DNA from: Thalassotalea atypica
Lineage (GTDB): Bacteria > Pseudomonadota > Gammaproteobacteria > Enterobacterales > Alteromonadaceae
Reading direction: 5' to 3'
Length of the DNA stretch: 64,000 nt
Assembly (NCBI RefSeq): GCF_030295975.1
Contig: NZ_AP027364.1
Coordinates: 2,170,001-2,234,000, forward strand
Shown: piece by piece, positions 38,535-46,955 of the stretch
Position numbering within the stretch: position 1 is the first letter of the stretch
How the letters are laid out: the number at the start of each line of letters is the position of its first letter
Position numbers and translations under genes: made by a program
Notes under the pieces: generated by a model
Seen by the model: the letters and a program-made list of their open reading frames with translations, nothing else
Databases searched by the model: none
Told to the model about the DNA's origin: nothing

Positions 38535-38567
38535 TTAACCAATTAGTCAGGTCTGACTAGTGACTAT
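38535..38567. promoter_or_regulatory. Degenerate RutR-like operator cluster
   Basis: TTAACCAATTAGTCAG (38535-38550) matches the RutR-like palindrome with one change in each half. It overlaps a perfect 7-2-7 inverted repeat, TAGTCAG-GT-CTGACTA (38544-38559), and a further TGACTA follows at 38562-38567. Several half-sites of the same type are thus stacked at a TATAAT promoter. It may be a decayed or multi-dimer operator. Confidence 0.5.
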
Positions 38568-38667
38568 TATTAAAACAAGAAGAGATAGAAACGTTCAAGG
38601 CAACGGTTCATAAGCGTATTAAGAGTCTATATAAATCACCCACAGCAATCACTGCTGTTAGTAGTGA

Positions 38668-38907
38668 TTTATTATAGAAGACGCCAATATTGGAATCTTA
38701 GATGACATTTGTAAATACGTTCCTAACCTAAGCATTAATCGCTATTGAGCTGATAACTCTTTTAATACCGCGGTATTTATTCGTAGTATGAGTTTACAAG
38801 ATCATATTATTACTACTGATCTAGGTATTGATGCATATGTCGATAGTGTTTATATAGGGCGCGAATATGTCGTTAACAATTATAAAACGAGTAAAAGAGT
38901 CAGCTAA
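38668..38907 (+). pseudogene. Remnant of a TonB-dependent receptor (plug domain)
   Basis: Translation in one frame gives a segment typical of the receptor plug: ILDDICKYVPNLSINR, a TGA stop, then ADNSFNTAVFIRSMSLQDH, ITTDLGIDAYVDSVYIGRE and a final TAA. In intact receptors these read as 'L-x-D-x-x-x-x-x-PNL-x-x-NR', 'FIRG-x-x-Q-x-D' and 'TTDPGVG-x-YVDGVYIGR', in the same order and spacing. There is no start codon in frame, stops lie just upstream, and the barrel is missing. It is a decayed receptor whose promoter and operator appear partly kept. Confidence 0.72.
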
Positions 38908-39114
38908 AGTGAGATATTGAAGTCGTACAGCCACAGAGATTATTATTGTTCAATAAGTTAATGACTATCTTATTCACTTAGTAATTGCTGTGTAATGATA
39001 TTATTTTCAGTTAATAAATGGATCTCAAATACGGTGAAAAAATAGCAATGCATATGAAATTCAGGCGAAAAATAGTATTCAATTAATTTTTAAAATTCAA
39101 AAATGGATGTAGAC
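38908..39114. other. AT-rich interval before the nuclease-family gene
   Basis: About 200 bases separate the receptor remnant from the next gene. I see no open frame, strong promoter or terminator here. It may contain scrambled remains of the receptor barrel, too diverged to recognise. Confidence 0.4.
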
Positions 39115-40296
39115 ATGAAAAAAATATCCACCGGCCTTGCTGTCGGTAGTTTGTTACTTTCTTCATTTAACGCAATAGCCAATAGTGGCGAAAAATTACG
39201 TATTGCCACGTTTAACGTCAGTATGGAAGCGTTTAACTATTTAGGTGATCGGTCGCAAAAACCAACTGGCAAAGAGCTTGAACACGCATTAACCAGTAAT
39301 CATAAGCAGATTAATAACATTGCGGAGATCATTCAAAAAACAAACCCAGATATCATTCTACTCAATGAATTTGATCGCCAAGACGATAATCTAGCGACAT
39401 TAAAACTATTTTTGGATAAATATTTAGAAAAGAGTCAGCAAAATTCCACACCAATAAAATACCCGTATTTATTCCAAGGACCTGTAAATACCGGAGTTAA
39501 AAGTAGTGTAGATTTCAATAACAACGGGAAATCTGCTGAAACTCCTACAGACACCTATGGTTTTGGCCTATTCCCAGGTCATTTTGGTATGGCCATGTTA
39601 TCTAAATACCCTATCAATGAAGAGCTCATTAGAACATTCCAATACTTCAAATGGAAAGATATGCCCGGTGCATTAAAACCCGTGAATCCTTCGGACAATT
39701 CAAACTACTACAACGATGAAGCATGGCAAGAGTTTAGGTTGCCATCTAAGTCAATGTGGGATATCCCAGTAAAAGTTGGTGATAAAACCTTACATATTAT
39801 AGCTAGTCACCCAACACCTCCAGTGTTTGACGGGCCAGAAGATAGAAACGGTAAACGAAACCATGATGAAATTCGCTTGGTTAATGACTACATTTCAACA
39901 GGAAAAGACAGCTATATTTATGATGATAATAAGCGTTATGGGGGGTTAGGTAAAAACAAGCGTTTTGTCATCTTAGGGGATTTGAATGCATCAAGTGTAG
40001 ATGGTGATGCAATCAACGACGGCATTAACGGCTTAACAACAAATAGACTCCTCATAGATCCTATGCCTGCGAGTGACGGTGCAAAAGCTCACTCTCTAGA
40101 AAATAAACACGGTAAACATCATACTGCACACTGGCGCATGCGTGCAGATTACGTATTACCCTCAAGCTATGGTATGAATTTGCTTAATTCTGGTGTATTT
40201 TGGCCAACTATCGAATCCGAAGACTATAGACTGATAAAAGATCGAGCGGCTTCTTCAGACCATCGCCTTGTATGGATAGACGTAGAACTTAAATAG
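39115..40296 (+). CDS. Secreted endonuclease/exonuclease/phosphatase (EEP) family protein
   Basis: This protein of about 393 residues has a Sec signal peptide (KKISTGLAVGSLLLSSFNAIA) and then an EEP fold: RIATFNVSME near residue 32, the metal ligand glutamate in IILLNEFDRQ near residue 83, catalytic HPTPPVFDGPEDRNG near residue 231, FVILGDLNASS near residue 287 and a closing SSDHRLVW. The family includes DNases and phosphodiesterases. The frame also has an ATG at 39103; the one at 39115 gives a compact signal peptide. It lies 15 bases before a secreted alkaline phosphatase. Confidence 0.88.
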   Translation: MKKISTGLAVGSLLLSSFNAIANSGEKLRIATFNVSMEAFNYLGDRSQKPTGKELEHALTSNHKQINNIAEIIQKTNPDIILLNEFDRQDDNLATLKLFLDKYLEKSQQNSTPIKYPYLFQGPVNTGVKSSVDFNNNGKSAETPTDTYGFGLFPGHFGMAMLSKYPINEELIRTFQYFKWKDMPGALKPVNPSDNSNYYNDEAWQEFRLPSKSMWDIPVKVGDKTLHIIASHPTPPVFDGPEDRNGKRNHDEIRLVNDYISTGKDSYIYDDNKRYGGLGKNKRFVILGDLNASSVDGDAINDGINGLTTNRLLIDPMPASDGAKAHSLENKHGKHHTAHWRMRADYVLPSSYGMNLLNSGVFWPTIESEDYRLIKDRAASSDHRLVWIDVELK

Positions 40297-40311
40297 CGAG
40301 ATACAGAATTT

Positions 40312-41667
40312 ATGAAGAAATTATTAACAAGCTTGCTTTTAGTAAGCCAAGTCGCAATCGCAGAAGAACCAACACAAGTTATTATGGTGATTGCTGACGG
40401 AATGGGGCCAGAATACACTACAGCCTATCGTTACTTTAAAGACGATAAGAGTACGCCTGAAGTAGAACGGACAATATTCGACAAATACTTGCTTGGAAGC
40501 GCAAGTACGTACCCTGCTCCAGTGTCCGGTTATGTCACCGATTCAGCTGCAGCCGCAACTGCCCTTTCTACTGGCGTTAAGTCATACAACGGAGCAATTG
40601 CAGTTGACGTAAACAAAAAACCGATTGAAACTGTACTTGAAAGAGCAAAAGCTATTGGCCTTAAAACTGGCGCAGTTGTGACATCACAAATAAATCACGC
40701 GACTCCTGCCTCATTTATAGCTCACAATGAATACAGAAGAAACTACAATGAAATTGCTGATAGCTATGCTGATGATAGAATCAACAACCAGTACAAATTT
40801 GATATATTACTCGGCGGTGGATGGCAGTATTTTTTGAGAGATGACAGAAACATTATTGATGAAATGAAAGCGGATGGTTTTCAATATATTGATCAATATG
40901 ATGATTTATCATCGTTAGATACAAAAAATCCTGCTATAGGTCTATTCGCCGATACTGGCCTTCCTTTTGCCATAGATGATACAAATAAATACCGTCTTTC
41001 TTTAATGACAGAGCAAGCTTTGCGTATTTTAAAAAATGACAAAGGTTATTTTTTACTCGTTGAAGCAAGCCAAGTGGATTGGGCTGGGCATTCGAATGAT
41101 ATTGCAAGTGCAATGTCAGAAATGGATGACTTAGCGAAAACCATGGAGTATTTGGAATCTTATGTACAACAACATCCCAATACGACTGTACTCCTAACAG
41201 CCGATCATAGTACTGGTGGCATGACTTTAGGCCTCAATGGTAAATATGAGTGGAACCCTGAAATACTTAAAACTTTGCGCCATACCCCTGTTTTCTTTGC
41301 AAAACACTTCGTACAGAACGAACTAACAGAGAAAGCCGCAAACAAGTTATTAAGCTTTGAATTAACTAACAAAGAATTAACAAAACTACAACAAGCTAAA
41401 AGCGATGGGCAAACTAAGTTGAACGACTATCTAGCGCTATCTAAGGAAAAACAAAAGAAAAATCGTAAACCTAGTGTTGCCTATACCATTGAAAAAGCGA
41501 TGAAAGCTATCATAGATGTCCGCACTAATACCGGATGGACAACCAGTGGGCATATCGCTATTGATGTTCCTGTAATTGCCTTAGGAAAAAATAGACAAAT
41601 ATTTGCTGGCTCTCAAGACAATACCGATCTAGCTAAAAAGTTATTCAAACAACTACTGACTAACTAA
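40312..41667 (+). CDS. Secreted alkaline phosphatase (PhoA superfamily)
   Basis: The 451-residue protein carries a signal peptide (KKLLTSLLLVSQVAIAEE) and the full alkaline phosphatase metal and nucleophile set: VIADGMGPEY near residue 26, VTDSAAAATALSTG with the serine nucleophile near residue 79, VEASQVDWAGH near residue 252, LTADHSTGGM near residue 300 and a C-terminal TTSGHIAIDVP. It would release phosphate from nucleotides or other monoesters in the periplasm. Only 15 bases separate it from the nuclease-family gene, so the two likely act in sequence. Confidence 0.93.
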   Translation: MKKLLTSLLLVSQVAIAEEPTQVIMVIADGMGPEYTTAYRYFKDDKSTPEVERTIFDKYLLGSASTYPAPVSGYVTDSAAAATALSTGVKSYNGAIAVDVNKKPIETVLERAKAIGLKTGAVVTSQINHATPASFIAHNEYRRNYNEIADSYADDRINNQYKFDILLGGGWQYFLRDDRNIIDEMKADGFQYIDQYDDLSSLDTKNPAIGLFADTGLPFAIDDTNKYRLSLMTEQALRILKNDKGYFLLVEASQVDWAGHSNDIASAMSEMDDLAKTMEYLESYVQQHPNTTVLLTADHSTGGMTLGLNGKYEWNPEILKTLRHTPVFFAKHFVQNELTEKAANKLLSFELTNKELTKLQQAKSDGQTKLNDYLALSKEKQKKNRKPSVAYTIEKAMKAIIDVRTNTGWTTSGHIAIDVPVIALGKNRQIFAGSQDNTDLAKKLFKQLLTN

Positions 41668-41790
41668 GAGTTTCATGAAAGTTAGCGTAAATAAAGTATC
41701 TAGCTATAATGTGATGATTGAGTACTTTGCTAAATTGACTAACTGATGTAGAAAACCTATACCAACTAATATATTTAAAAGGATTTTAAA

Positions 41791-42189
41791 TTGAGTCCCA
41801 AAAGGTTTGCAGCTCATGGTGATTGGAGAATTTGTTGGTGCGGCAGTTTATTGATGGTTGAATTTTGTAGCGCGTTTAATCGTGAAGGAATACAAAATTA
41901 TATTCAAGATATTAAAGAGGTTGTACTTTCGAGAGAAGTCTCGTCTTGGCAATTCTTAGCCGTCTTTGAAGAAAACGCACTTGGTACACCGGAAGCTTTA
42001 GAAATTGCTGATGGACTTTTTAATTGGTATCACGAGAACGGTTGTGACAGTTTTACTTTTGTTGTAAGTAATGCAGTTCAACGTATGTTGGTTAGAAAGG
42101 TTGTCGTTGGTGAATTTTTATTGTTCGGTGAAAAGAGTGAAGCGCTGCAGTGGTTGAACGAACAATACAACAATATAGAACTAGAATAG
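41791..42189 (+). CDS. Conserved hypothetical protein, possible SpoIIAA/STAS-like fold
   Basis: I do not recognise this 132-residue soluble protein. It has no signal peptide or membrane segment. The pattern (an early SLLMVEFCSAFNREGIQNYI, a later ALEIADGLFNWYHENGCDSF, then VVSNAVQRMLVRKVV) recalls small SpoIIAA-like or STAS-like domains, but that is only an impression. The start is TTG with a good AAAGGA site eight bases before it. It is transcribed alone. Confidence 0.65.
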   Translation: MSPKRFAAHGDWRICWCGSLLMVEFCSAFNREGIQNYIQDIKEVVLSREVSSWQFLAVFEENALGTPEALEIADGLFNWYHENGCDSFTFVVSNAVQRMLVRKVVVGEFLLFGEKSEALQWLNEQYNNIELE

Positions 42190-42244
42190 TCGCCTACACG
42201 TTTAACACAACTAATAAACAAAGCGCCAAGAAACAACATTGTTC

Positions 42245-42883
42245 ATGAACGTGCAGAAAATATTCATAATTGGCCTACCTCGAACAGCAACAACTAGTTT
42301 ATGCGTTGCCTGTTTAGAGCTAGGATTTAAAACCGCTCATACCGCCTATACCAACGCGGCATTGTCAAACGCTCAAGTCATTGCTGACACGCCTATTTTC
42401 AGTGAATATCCAAAACTCGATCATAAATTTCCTGGCGCCAAATTTATATATTTACAACGTGATTTAGAACTTTGGTTGCCGTCAATTAAGCAATTATTAA
42501 ATCGGATGTCGAAAAATCTGTTGCGCACTGACGGTGGTTTTAATCCTCATTTAAAGAAAAGCTATTGTGAAGTATTCTCTCCTTTTACTTTACCAAATAT
42601 AAATAACGACGAATTTTTAATTCATTGTTACCGGCAACATGAGCGAAAAATAAAGCAGTACTTTCTAGATCGCCCTCAGGACTTATTATCAATAGACGTT
42701 GCTAAGAACGACAGCTATCAAAAACTTGTTAATTTTTTAGAGAGTGAGCCTAAGAATGTTAATGAACAAAACTTTAAGAGGATCAATATTGCAGGTAAAG
42801 TCACAGCTTGGAATGACATCAAACATCCAAATAAAATAGCTTCGACCACCCTTGGCAAAATAGATAAATTGTTATTCGAATAA
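42245..42883 (+). CDS. Sulfotransferase-family P-loop protein
   Basis: This 212-residue protein has the PAPS-type phosphate-binding loop at its N-terminus (IIGLPRTATTSLCVA, residues 6-20) and a second motif KFIYLQRDLELWLPSIK near residue 70, as in the sulfotransferase family. It is short for a Golgi-type sulfotransferase and near the size of bacterial members with unknown acceptors. The frame extends six bases upstream to a TTG, but the ATG at 42245 is the likely start. It is a single gene. Confidence 0.82.
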   Translation: MNVQKIFIIGLPRTATTSLCVACLELGFKTAHTAYTNAALSNAQVIADTPIFSEYPKLDHKFPGAKFIYLQRDLELWLPSIKQLLNRMSKNLLRTDGGFNPHLKKSYCEVFSPFTLPNINNDEFLIHCYRQHERKIKQYFLDRPQDLLSIDVAKNDSYQKLVNFLESEPKNVNEQNFKRINIAGKVTAWNDIKHPNKIASTTLGKIDKLLFE

Positions 42884-42959
42884 GCACATATATACTGTTT
42901 TAATGCATTGATTACAGGTAGAATTGCGCCATTTAACTAACTCCAGCATAGAAGTAATC

Positions 42960-43532
42960 ATGTTTGAACTGAAATATCACACTCCTTTTGAATGGACCGA
43001 GCCCGTATTAGCTGATTTTAACACTTTCTTACAAGATCATGCCGCTGCTGAAAAAAAAGCATCAGGCATGGCGATGTCCATGTTATCCCATTACCCTGAT
43101 CGCAAAAAACTCGTCAGAGCGATGACTGATCTAGCGCTAGAAGAGCTCATACATTTTAAGCAAGTTTTAAAATTAATGACTGCCAGAGATGTTACCCTTG
43201 CGGATGACAAGAAAGATAAATACATATCTGATATTCGCAAATTATTTAGAAACGGCAGAGATGTATTCTTGATGGATCGGCTATTAGTAGCAGCCGTCAT
43301 AGAAGCGCGCGGTTACGAACGTTTTTCGCTTGTAGCACAAGCCCTTGAGCCTGGCAAGGACAAGGAGTTTTATGATGCGATAGCAAAATCGGAAGCTAAG
43401 CATAAAGATTTATTTGTTGAACTAGCATATGAATATTTCGACAAAGAAGAAGTAGACATACGACTTGAAGAAATACTGATCGCAGAAGCTAAAATCTGTG
43501 AACAACTACCATTTAGAGCCGCACTACATTAA
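42960..43532 (+). CDS. miaE: tRNA-(ms2io6A) hydroxylase (MiaE)
   Basis: MiaE is a non-heme diiron monooxygenase that hydroxylates the isopentenyl group of modified adenosine 37 in tRNA. The 190-residue helical-bundle protein has the expected carboxylate/histidine ligands in ALEELIHFKQV, EARGYERF and SEAKHKDLF. The frame is open to a TTG at 42924, but the ATG at 42960 gives the family's typical MFELKYHTP-like start. The gene is found in a subset of Gammaproteobacteria, matching the host. Confidence 0.93.
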   Translation: MFELKYHTPFEWTEPVLADFNTFLQDHAAAEKKASGMAMSMLSHYPDRKKLVRAMTDLALEELIHFKQVLKLMTARDVTLADDKKDKYISDIRKLFRNGRDVFLMDRLLVAAVIEARGYERFSLVAQALEPGKDKEFYDAIAKSEAKHKDLFVELAYEYFDKEEVDIRLEEILIAEAKICEQLPFRAALH

Positions 43533-43633
43533 TATAAAAAAATTATCATGAGTAGCGTTGAGTAATAGCCGTTGCATATTAATGGATAAACCTTTCACTA
43601 CTCATTTAATTATTGAAAAGGAATTCAATCTTT

Positions 43634-44461
43634 ATGGCGTTTTACAACTCCTCTACCCTTTATTTATTAGCATTGCTCTTTTCTATGTTAACTATTACTG
43701 TCTCTGCAAGACAGCCTAATATGTATTGTGACGATAATAATAATCATTGTACTTTCGTGTTATTAAACGGCAAAACTAACAAGCTGATCATTAGTAATAA
43801 GCAACGAGCCAAAACTAGGTTACCTCCGTTTTCAACCTTCAAGATTCCAAATTCACTAATCGCCTTAGAAACAGGCATTATCGATACCGTAGATGAACCA
43901 ATTGTTTACAATGCTGACGTTTATCCAGCTCAAAATTGGTGGCCACAGTCTTGGCTCAAAACAGAACATACGCTTGAGCAAGCTTTTAAAAATTCGGTAC
44001 TCCCCATTTATCGCACCATAGCAACGAAAATTGGGGAGAAAGAAATGCAAATTAAACTTAATGCATTCAATTATGGAAACCGCGATATCTCATCGGGGTT
44101 AGATTCTTTTTGGCTAGACAAAAGCATTGCTATTTCGGCCATTGAACAGGTGCAGTTCCTTAAAAAACTCCATAAACGTGAATTTGAGCTAAAAGATGAA
44201 AGCTATCAAAAACTAGAACAAATTATGGAAGCCGAGAGATCTCAAACTTATCAACTGTATGCAAAAACTGGTGGAGGACAAATAGCTGCTAGTAAAGCAC
44301 TTGGTTGGTATGTTGGTTACACTATTTACAACCATGTCCCCTTTTATTTCGCCTTCAATATGAACGATAAAACCTTTAATGAACTTAAAACTAAGCGCAT
44401 AACTATTGCTAAGCAATCCCTTGTTCAATATGGTGCTTTACCCGAAAGTGCCCTACACTAA
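43634..44461 (+). CDS. Class D beta-lactamase (OXA-type)
   Basis: The 275-residue protein has a signal peptide (cleavage near TVSA) and a class D serine beta-lactamase domain. The motifs are S67-T-F-K70 with following IPNSLIALETG, S121-V-L123 in place of the usual S-x-V, YGN at 147-149, FWL around Trp160 and K211-T-G. Length and spacing match OXA enzymes. The Val-to-Leu change in the second motif is the main oddity. It is a chromosomal single gene without mobile-element sequences, so it is likely intrinsic. A GAAAAGGAA site precedes the ATG; an upstream TTG in frame is less likely. Confidence 0.9.
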   Translation: MAFYNSSTLYLLALLFSMLTITVSARQPNMYCDDNNNHCTFVLLNGKTNKLIISNKQRAKTRLPPFSTFKIPNSLIALETGIIDTVDEPIVYNADVYPAQNWWPQSWLKTEHTLEQAFKNSVLPIYRTIATKIGEKEMQIKLNAFNYGNRDISSGLDSFWLDKSIAISAIEQVQFLKKLHKREFELKDESYQKLEQIMEAERSQTYQLYAKTGGGQIAASKALGWYVGYTIYNHVPFYFAFNMNDKTFNELKTKRITIAKQSLVQYGALPESALH

Positions 44462-44477
44462 TTTGATACATTAAATT

Positions 44478-44984
44478 ATGGAAACAAGAATAGTTATCTT
44501 CGGTAACTCAGGCTCTGGGAAGTCCACATTAGCAAAGCAACTGTCACACCGACACCAGTTACAACATGTCGATTTAGATACCTACGCATGGCAACCTGCC
44601 AAAGGCAATAAACCTCCTACCCGTTCACCAATAGAGGAAGTAGAGACCACGCTATGCCAAGAATTGCTGCACACAAAAAACTGGGTCATTGAAGGGTGTT
44701 ATTCAGACATATTAGCTTTAGTGCTACCTAATGCAACTAAGGTTTATTTTCTAAATTTGCCAATTGCATCATGCATAGAAAACGCAAAAGCAAGGCCCTG
44801 GGAGCCGCATAAATATCCAAGCAAACAAGCGCAAGATGAAAATCTAAACATGCTAATTCAATGGATCTCACAATATCAAGATCGAACTGATGAATTTTCT
44901 TACCTAGCGCACAGAAAACTGTTTGATCAATTCAACGGAGTCAAGGAGTTGATCACACAAAATAGGAGCGTGCGGCAATTATAA
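44478..44984 (+). CDS. P-loop NTPase, adenylate-kinase-like (FlaR/topology-modulation type)
   Basis: This 168-residue protein has Walker A FGNSGSGKSTLAKQL at residues 8-22, a DLDTYAW substrate-region motif near residue 36 and VIEGCYSDIL near residue 73, typical of small kinase-like proteins annotated as topology modulation or shikimate-kinase-like. The substrate is unknown. It begins 16 bases after the beta-lactamase stop and could be co-transcribed with it. Confidence 0.82.
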   Translation: METRIVIFGNSGSGKSTLAKQLSHRHQLQHVDLDTYAWQPAKGNKPPTRSPIEEVETTLCQELLHTKNWVIEGCYSDILALVLPNATKVYFLNLPIASCIENAKARPWEPHKYPSKQAQDENLNMLIQWISQYQDRTDEFSYLAHRKLFDQFNGVKELITQNRSVRQL

Positions 44985-45100
44985 CTCCCTAGTCGATTGC
45001 AATTTACTTCAATAGATACTGAACAAAGAATGCGTTAACAGGGCTATTCCTGATAAAATACTCACTAAACGTTACCTCCTTCATTACAATAGGATTCACC

Positions 45101-45940
45101 TTGCTAAGCTACAGACATGCCTTTCACGCTGGAAATTTTGCCGATGTTCTCAAACACAGTGTCTTAACACTGACCTTAGAATACATGACTCGAAAAGAGA
45201 AAGGGTTTAGCTATATTGATAGTCACTCTGGTGCAGGTATGTACCAATTAAGCGATGAATATGCTCAAAAAACAGGAGAATATAAGGACGGAATTGAGAA
45301 GTTACTCAACGACTCTAAAGCCCCTTCTGCTTTAATGCCATATATATCATTGATAAAAGAACTCAATGGCGAAAAACAGTTGAGCTTGTATCCTGGTTCG
45401 CCTGGTATAGCGAAACAAATATTACGCCGTCAAGACGCCGCTCATCTCTTTGAACTTCACAATACAGATATTGCTCATTTAACTAACTTTTGCGAACGAT
45501 GGCGTAAAGCACGTGTAAACCAAAGTGACGGTTATAAAGGTGCTTTAGGGCAATTACCACCGCCAACGCGTCGAGCCGTCTTACTTATTGACCCTCCTTA
45601 TGAGCTAAAAGAAGACTATAGAAAAGCGGTGGCCACGCTAGTAAAAGGGTACAGTAAATTTAGTAGCGGTACCTACATTTTGTGGTATCCAGTAGTTACG
45701 CGTGACTACATTGAGAATATGGAATTACAGCTTTTAGATAGCAATATCAAAAACTTACTTAAAATAGAGTTATGTTTAAAACCAGATTCTCCTGAATATG
45801 GCATGACAGGTACAGGGCTGTTTATTATCAACCCACCTTGGCAATTGTCAGAACAACTAGGAGAAATTCTTCCATACTTAACATCAAAACTGGGTAATGA
45901 AAATTCAACATATACTCTCCAGCAGCTTATTGAAGAGTAA
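45101..45940 (+). CDS. rlmJ: 23S rRNA (adenine(2030)-N6)-methyltransferase
   Basis: RlmJ methylates A2030 of 23S rRNA. The 279-residue enzyme matches E. coli RlmJ (280): N-terminal LSYRHAFHAGNFADVLKH, a SAM-binding SYIDSHSGAGMY near residue 37 and the N6-methyltransferase motif LLIDPPYE near residue 164. The start codon is TTG, which gives exactly the family's conserved MLSYRHAFHAGN beginning. It is followed 44 bases later by a VOC protein on the same strand. Confidence 0.96.
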   Translation: MLSYRHAFHAGNFADVLKHSVLTLTLEYMTRKEKGFSYIDSHSGAGMYQLSDEYAQKTGEYKDGIEKLLNDSKAPSALMPYISLIKELNGEKQLSLYPGSPGIAKQILRRQDAAHLFELHNTDIAHLTNFCERWRKARVNQSDGYKGALGQLPPPTRRAVLLIDPPYELKEDYRKAVATLVKGYSKFSSGTYILWYPVVTRDYIENMELQLLDSNIKNLLKIELCLKPDSPEYGMTGTGLFIINPPWQLSEQLGEILPYLTSKLGNENSTYTLQQLIEE

Positions 45941-45984
45941 ACGGTTTTTAGTAAACTAATAAAACGAATCAAAGTTAAGAGCAA

Positions 45985-46386
45985 ATGTCAGACTCAATCA
46001 ACATTAATGATATAGGCCAGATCGCTATTGCCGTCAGTGACTTGAACAAATCATGTCATTTTTACAACAAGGTACTCGGTTTACCATTGCTCTTTGAAGC
46101 TCCACCACATTTAGCATTTTATCAGGTTGGGGATGTTCGATTGATGTTAACTACCTGTCAAGGCCAAGAGCGAGAGCACCAAAATTCAGTAATTTACTAC
46201 AGAGTCAGTGATATTGAGACGACATTTGAACAGCTAAAGGCGCTTGGAGTAACGTCAGAGCAGAAGCCTCAGTTTGTTGCTGACATGGCTGATCACCGAT
46301 TATGGATGGGGTTCATTCGCGATCCTGATGAAACACTCATAGGCATCATGGCTCAGAGACCATTAAATACTGACAAAGTGTGTTAA
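45985..46386 (+). CDS. VOC-family (glyoxalase/bleomycin-resistance fold) protein
   Basis: This 133-residue protein has two beta-alpha-beta-beta-beta units of the vicinal oxygen chelate fold, with an IAIAVSDLNKSCHFYNKVLG opening and an MGFIRDPDETLIGIM close. The class includes glyoxalase I, dioxygenases and binding proteins, and the substrate cannot be read from sequence. It lies between rlmJ and a small secreted protein on the same strand. Confidence 0.88.
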   Translation: MSDSININDIGQIAIAVSDLNKSCHFYNKVLGLPLLFEAPPHLAFYQVGDVRLMLTTCQGQEREHQNSVIYYRVSDIETTFEQLKALGVTSEQKPQFVADMADHRLWMGFIRDPDETLIGIMAQRPLNTDKVC

Positions 46387-46432
46387 TCGTTATATTTTAC
46401 CATTTAAAACAATAACAATAGGAAATTATATT

Positions 46433-46885
46433 ATGAAGCTCTTACACCTGATTACAGCCGTTACACTTACCATTTTAAGTACCGTTGCCTCAGCTGACGA
46501 TAAAAGCGAGCTTAACCAGCTACTCGATGACTTTCTCGCCAATAAGGTGCAAGATGATTTAAAAAATCATCAGCGCTTTTGGGCTAATGATTTAGTTTAC
46601 ACCAGCTCATCAGGTACTCGTTTTGATAAGAGTGTGATAATTGAAGGCATTAAAGCTGAAAAAAATGGGAAAGATGAAATTACTGACGCCCCAACATATT
46701 GGGCTGAAGAAACTGATATCCGCCTGTACGGTACCACTGCAATTGTTGCTTTCAAGCTTCAAGCAAAATGGAAAGAAGACGATGCAATTAAAACACAATC
46801 ATATTTTAATACAGGTACTTTACTAAAACGAGATGGAACGTGGCAAGTCGTTGCATGGCAAGCTACAAAGATACCTAAAAAATAA
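46433..46885 (+). CDS. Secreted DUF4440/SnoaL-like (NTF2 fold) protein
   Basis: The 150-residue product has a Sec signal peptide (cleavage near VASADD) and a cone-shaped NTF2-like domain with RFWANDLVYTSSSGTRFDK near residue 45 and a closing DGTWQVVAWQATKIP, as in DUF4440 proteins. It is probably periplasmic. Function is unknown. An 11-base-pair hairpin follows the stop. Confidence 0.85.
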   Translation: MKLLHLITAVTLTILSTVASADDKSELNQLLDDFLANKVQDDLKNHQRFWANDLVYTSSSGTRFDKSVIIEGIKAEKNGKDEITDAPTYWAEETDIRLYGTTAIVAFKLQAKWKEDDAIKTQSYFNTGTLLKRDGTWQVVAWQATKIPKK

Positions 46886-46894
46886 TCGATGATT

Positions 46895-46923
46895 ACGGCT
46901 ACAATTCAATTCATTGTAGCCGT
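46895..46923. terminator. Hairpin between convergent genes
   Basis: ACGGCTACAAT (46895-46905) pairs with ATTGTAGCCGT (46913-46923) around a seven-base loop. It lacks a strong T tract but sits between two convergent genes and probably ends transcription or protects 3' ends. Confidence 0.6.
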
Positions 46924-46955
46924 TAATGTCAACGTCGTTCACCCTTTTAAAGTGT

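Noticed and set aside
38343-39102. A mobile element or RNA gene in the 760-base gap
   Set aside because: No transposase fragment, terminal repeats or tRNA-like structure was seen; the receptor remnant and operator explain part of it.
43634-44461. Beta-lactamase as a recently acquired resistance gene
   Set aside because: No integron, transposon or insertion sequence flanks it and its base composition looks like its neighbours.
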